From the NCBI GenBank assembly GCA_020832965.1, contig JAJHRM010000003.1, positions 6,934 through 70,933 of the forward strand: a DNA stretch of 64,000 nt. Reading direction: 5' to 3'. The stretch comes from Thermofilum sp. GTDB taxonomy: Archaea; Thermoproteota; Thermoprotei; Thermofilales; Thermofilaceae. Positions 61,019-64,000 of the stretch are shown piece after piece. Position numbers and translations under genes: made by a program. The first letter of the stretch is position 1; each line of letters opens with the position of its first letter. The notes beneath the pieces are model-generated. The model saw nothing but the letters and a program-made list of their open reading frames with translations, was not told the origin of the DNA and searched no databases.

Positions 61019-61612
61019 ATGACTACGAAGACTGCCTTAAGAAACAGGTACAAGAAGAACTTGAGAAAAGCAGGCATAAAAAGGGAAGACAACCTGCTCG
61101 TAGTCACACTACCGAATATCCAATCAAAGGCGTCTCTAGAATTGCTCCTGGAAATAGAAAAAGAGTTCCGGGTGAAAATAAACCACGTCCACCTAGGCAA
61201 AGATTTACCATCAGAGCTCGAAGACCTTGCAAGCAAACGTATGCAGGCAGAAACCGTTCTTCTTAAAGAAGACATCAAAACATACACCCAGCTCAAGTTA
61301 AAGGTTCTCGAGGAGGCAAGTCCAGACCAGCTCGTGATAATGCCGTTAACGGCTGAAGAACTCTCGATATATTTCCTGGAAGAACTGATACGGGGCCGCA
61401 TAGAAGGATTAACGCTAGAAGCTAGAAACAGGACAGCGTACCCACTGGCCTCGACAACAATTGATGAGCTGTTAGCTATTTACCGCCCAGAAACCCTACA
61501 ACCAGCAATATTGTACACAAGCAAACTACTGAAGTTGCTCACAAACGTAATAAATCCACAAGCCCTAGCCAAGTTCTACGTACAAACATACGCTTCCTCG
61601 ACAACACCTTAA
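61019..61612 (+). CDS. PP-loop-like protein lacking the P-loop
   Basis: 197 residues. Residues 8-60 (RNRYKKNLRKAGIKREDNLLVVTLPNIQ, SKASLELLLEIEKEF, RVKINHVHLGKDL) follow the first strand, helix and second strand of PP-loop ATPases such as TtuA/TilS, but the SGGKDS signature is replaced by LPNIQSKAS. Later helices and MPLTAEELSIYFLEELIRG fit the same fold. Probably an inactive relative (inference). A CTGGGCGAAAAACCAG hairpin with a GCGCGC box lies before it. Directly upstream of the rRNA promoter. Confidence 0.5.
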   Translation: MTTKTALRNRYKKNLRKAGIKREDNLLVVTLPNIQSKASLELLLEIEKEFRVKINHVHLGKDLPSELEDLASKRMQAETVLLKEDIKTYTQLKLKVLEEASPDQLVIMPLTAEELSIYFLEELIRGRIEGLTLEARNRTAYPLASTTIDELLAIYRPETLQPAILYTSKLLKLLTNVINPQALAKFYVQTYASSTTP

Positions 61613-61614
61613 CA

Positions 61615-61632
61615 GTAAAACTTATAAACCAC
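61615..61632 (+). promoter_or_regulatory. rRNA operon promoter
   Basis: AGTAAAACTTATAAACCACC gives a good archaeal BRE-TATA, 5 bp after the PP-loop-like gene. Transcription would start near 61650, leaving a leader of about 190 nt before 16S. The leader contains a GGGAGAGG/CCTCTCCC hairpin and a TCCCCGAG/CTCGGGGA stem. Confidence 0.6.
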
Positions 61633-61786
61633 CCCCTACAATAATTAATCCGCCGCCATGGGCACCGGCGGCTCGCCTAGATAACGGGAGAGGTTCCCTC
61701 TCCCAATGAAAAGGCGGCCTCCGCCCATGGCTACACAGTGCGTCCCCGAGAAAAACGAGCGCTAGCTCGGAGCTCTCGGGGATAAG

Positions 61787-61807
61787 AAAGTGAGGCACGG
61801 TGTGCGT
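61787..61807 (+). other. 16S pre-rRNA processing stem, 5' arm
   Basis: AAAGTGAGGCACGGTGTGCG(T) pairs without mismatch with (A)CGCACACCGTGCCTCACTTT at 63356-63376, bringing the ends of 16S together. The stem is where the splicing endonuclease is expected to cut; archaeal pre-16S is circularised at such bulge-helix-bulge motifs. Confidence 0.9.
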
Positions 61808-61837
61808 AAGCTTATCAACTCCTCCGCACGCGGCCAG

Positions 61838-63338
<1,501 letters not shown>

Positions 63339-63355
63339 TCGATTCAGATCGAGAA

Positions 63356-63376
63356 ACGCACACCGTGCCTCACTTT
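63356..63376 (+). other. 16S pre-rRNA processing stem, 3' arm
   Basis: ACGCACACCGTGCCTCACTT, the complement of 61787-61807. The spacer behind it (63377-63508) has no tRNA-Ala gene; it contains CCCGGAAACCC-AAGC-GTTTCCGGG and TCCTACCGG/CCGGTAGGA hairpins. Confidence 0.9.
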
Positions 63377-63508
63377 TCATGCCTAATTAGATGCAGCCCG
63401 GAAACCCAAGCGTTTCCGGGCGAAGGGCGCAAACTCCTACCGGGGGACCGGTAGGAGAAGATGAGCGCCGCACGGAGAGTGTGCAGACCAGGCTTACACC
63501 GGTAGACA

Positions 63509-64000
63509 GCGCTAAGCTACCCGGTGGATGGCTCGGCTCGGGCGCCGAGGAAGGTCGTGGCAAGCGGCGATACGCCTCGGGGAGCCGCAGGCAGGCTTCG
63601 ATCCGAGGATCACCGAATGGGACCTCCCGCCGTGGGGATAACCTACGGCGCTCGGGAAACCCGAAAGGGGAGTACCGAGTGGGAACCCCCCCAACGGAAA
63701 CATCTTAGTAGGGGGAGGATAAGAAACCAATTGGGATCCCCTGAGTAGGGGCGACCGAAAGGGGGAGAGCCCAAACCGAACTTCCGTGCGAAGAGCACGG
63801 ACGGATGTGGTGTTGTAGGGCTCCGCGCTCCTCCAAACCCGGATAGCCGAAGTCGGCTGGAAAGCCGCACCGCAGAGGGTGACAGTCCCGTAGGCGAAAT
63901 CCGGGTGGGGGATAGCGGATGTCCCTGAGTACCACGGCTTGGTTTTGCCGTGGGAAGCTGGGGGGCACCGACCTCCAAGGCTAAATACGTCCCGAGACCG
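63509..64000 (+). rRNA. rrl: 23S ribosomal RNA, 5' part
   Basis: The block AGCGCTAAGCTACCCGGTGG, ATGGCTCGGCTCGGGCGCCG, AGGAAGGTCGTGGCAAGC is the conserved start of archaeal 23S. It continues through GGGACCTCCCGCC and GTAGGGGCGACCGAAAGGG to the window end. About 490 nt are present; the 5' end is placed to within a few bases. Confidence 0.95.

Overview
The window is archaeal and most likely comes from a hyperthermophilic member of the Thermoproteota close to Thermofilum (inference). The evidence is a reverse gyrase, archaeal ribosomal proteins (S6e, S19e, S24e, S27ae, L14e, L18a, L31e, L37e, L39e), archaeal factors (TFB-like, RpoE', Spt4, eIF5A, eIF6, eIF1A, FEN1, Cbf5, Kae1/Bud32), TATA-type promoters, and tRNA genes with several introns at unusual sites, as known from Thermoproteales and Thermofilum. 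Most of the content is informational housekeeping packed tightly on both strands.

Layout. 0-2.7 kb: RecA-type ATPase fragment, DUF424-NMD3, RAM domain. 3-5.6 kb: tRNA-Gly, a TnpB remnant, a TFB paralogue overlapping GTP-dependent dephospho-CoA kinase tail to tail, tRNA-Lys. 5.7-9.5 kb: nuclease, then a fragment of the S10/spc ribosomal cluster (L22-S3-L29-Rpp29, remnant, S17-L14) and tRNA-Pro. 10-17 kb: Lrp regulator, tRNA-Arg, hxlB, XPD-like helicase, ThiL, radical SAM. 16.9-20 kb: eIF6-L31e-L39e, PDCD5 and S19e, split by two TnpB remnants. 20-28.7 kb: trmI, tRNA-Leu/Phe/Cys, L14e-Cbf5, TrmY-like, S24e-S27ae-Kae1-Bud32, NadM. 28.7-35.6 kb: reverse gyrase and a four-subunit 2-oxoacid:ferredoxin oxidoreductase. 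35.6-39.7 kb: deacetylase-like protein, AbrB protein, CarS, tRNA-Ala. 40-49 kb: L18a-PfdA-FtsY, MBL-fold protein, DNA ligase, FEN1, thioredoxin, eIF1A, S6e, an RHH protein, LSm-L37e. 49-55.5 kb: C5 methyltransferase, RNase P RNA and SRP RNA in tandem, RpoE'-Spt4, deoxyhypusine synthase, a GlcNAc-P transferase-like protein, CoaD, eIF5A. 55.7-60.9 kb: SerRS, ArgF, SecE-NusG, UbiD-family enzyme. 61-64 kb: a PP-loop-like protein, then the 16S-23S rRNA operon, cut off in 23S.

The unusual layer is a scattered family of short decayed modules, at least eleven, derived from the 3' end of TnpB (IS200/IS605 type). Each keeps the right-end signature: the last tnpB codons, a stop, a CCCCGC/GCGGGG hairpin, a short TAACAG-like spacer and an alternating GCGCGC box. 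A GC-rich two-hairpin repeat (four copies) starts with the same kind of box. The modules are nearly always oriented with the right end against a gene border: convergent to the stops of Rpp29, S6e, PDCD5 and S19e and the tRNA-Gly 3' end, or just upstream of GTP-DPCK, PfdA, UPF0282, CoaD and eIF5A. At prefoldin alpha the junction falls on the start codon, leaving no ATG/GTG/TTG. They also interrupt conserved archaeal ribosomal-protein gene orders. Whether they are only scars or have become terminators, promoters or small RNAs cannot be decided from sequence alone.

Long stretches without genes are either such modules, the two structured RNAs at 50.1-50.9 kb, the rRNA leader, or promoter regions; where nothing was recognised this is said.
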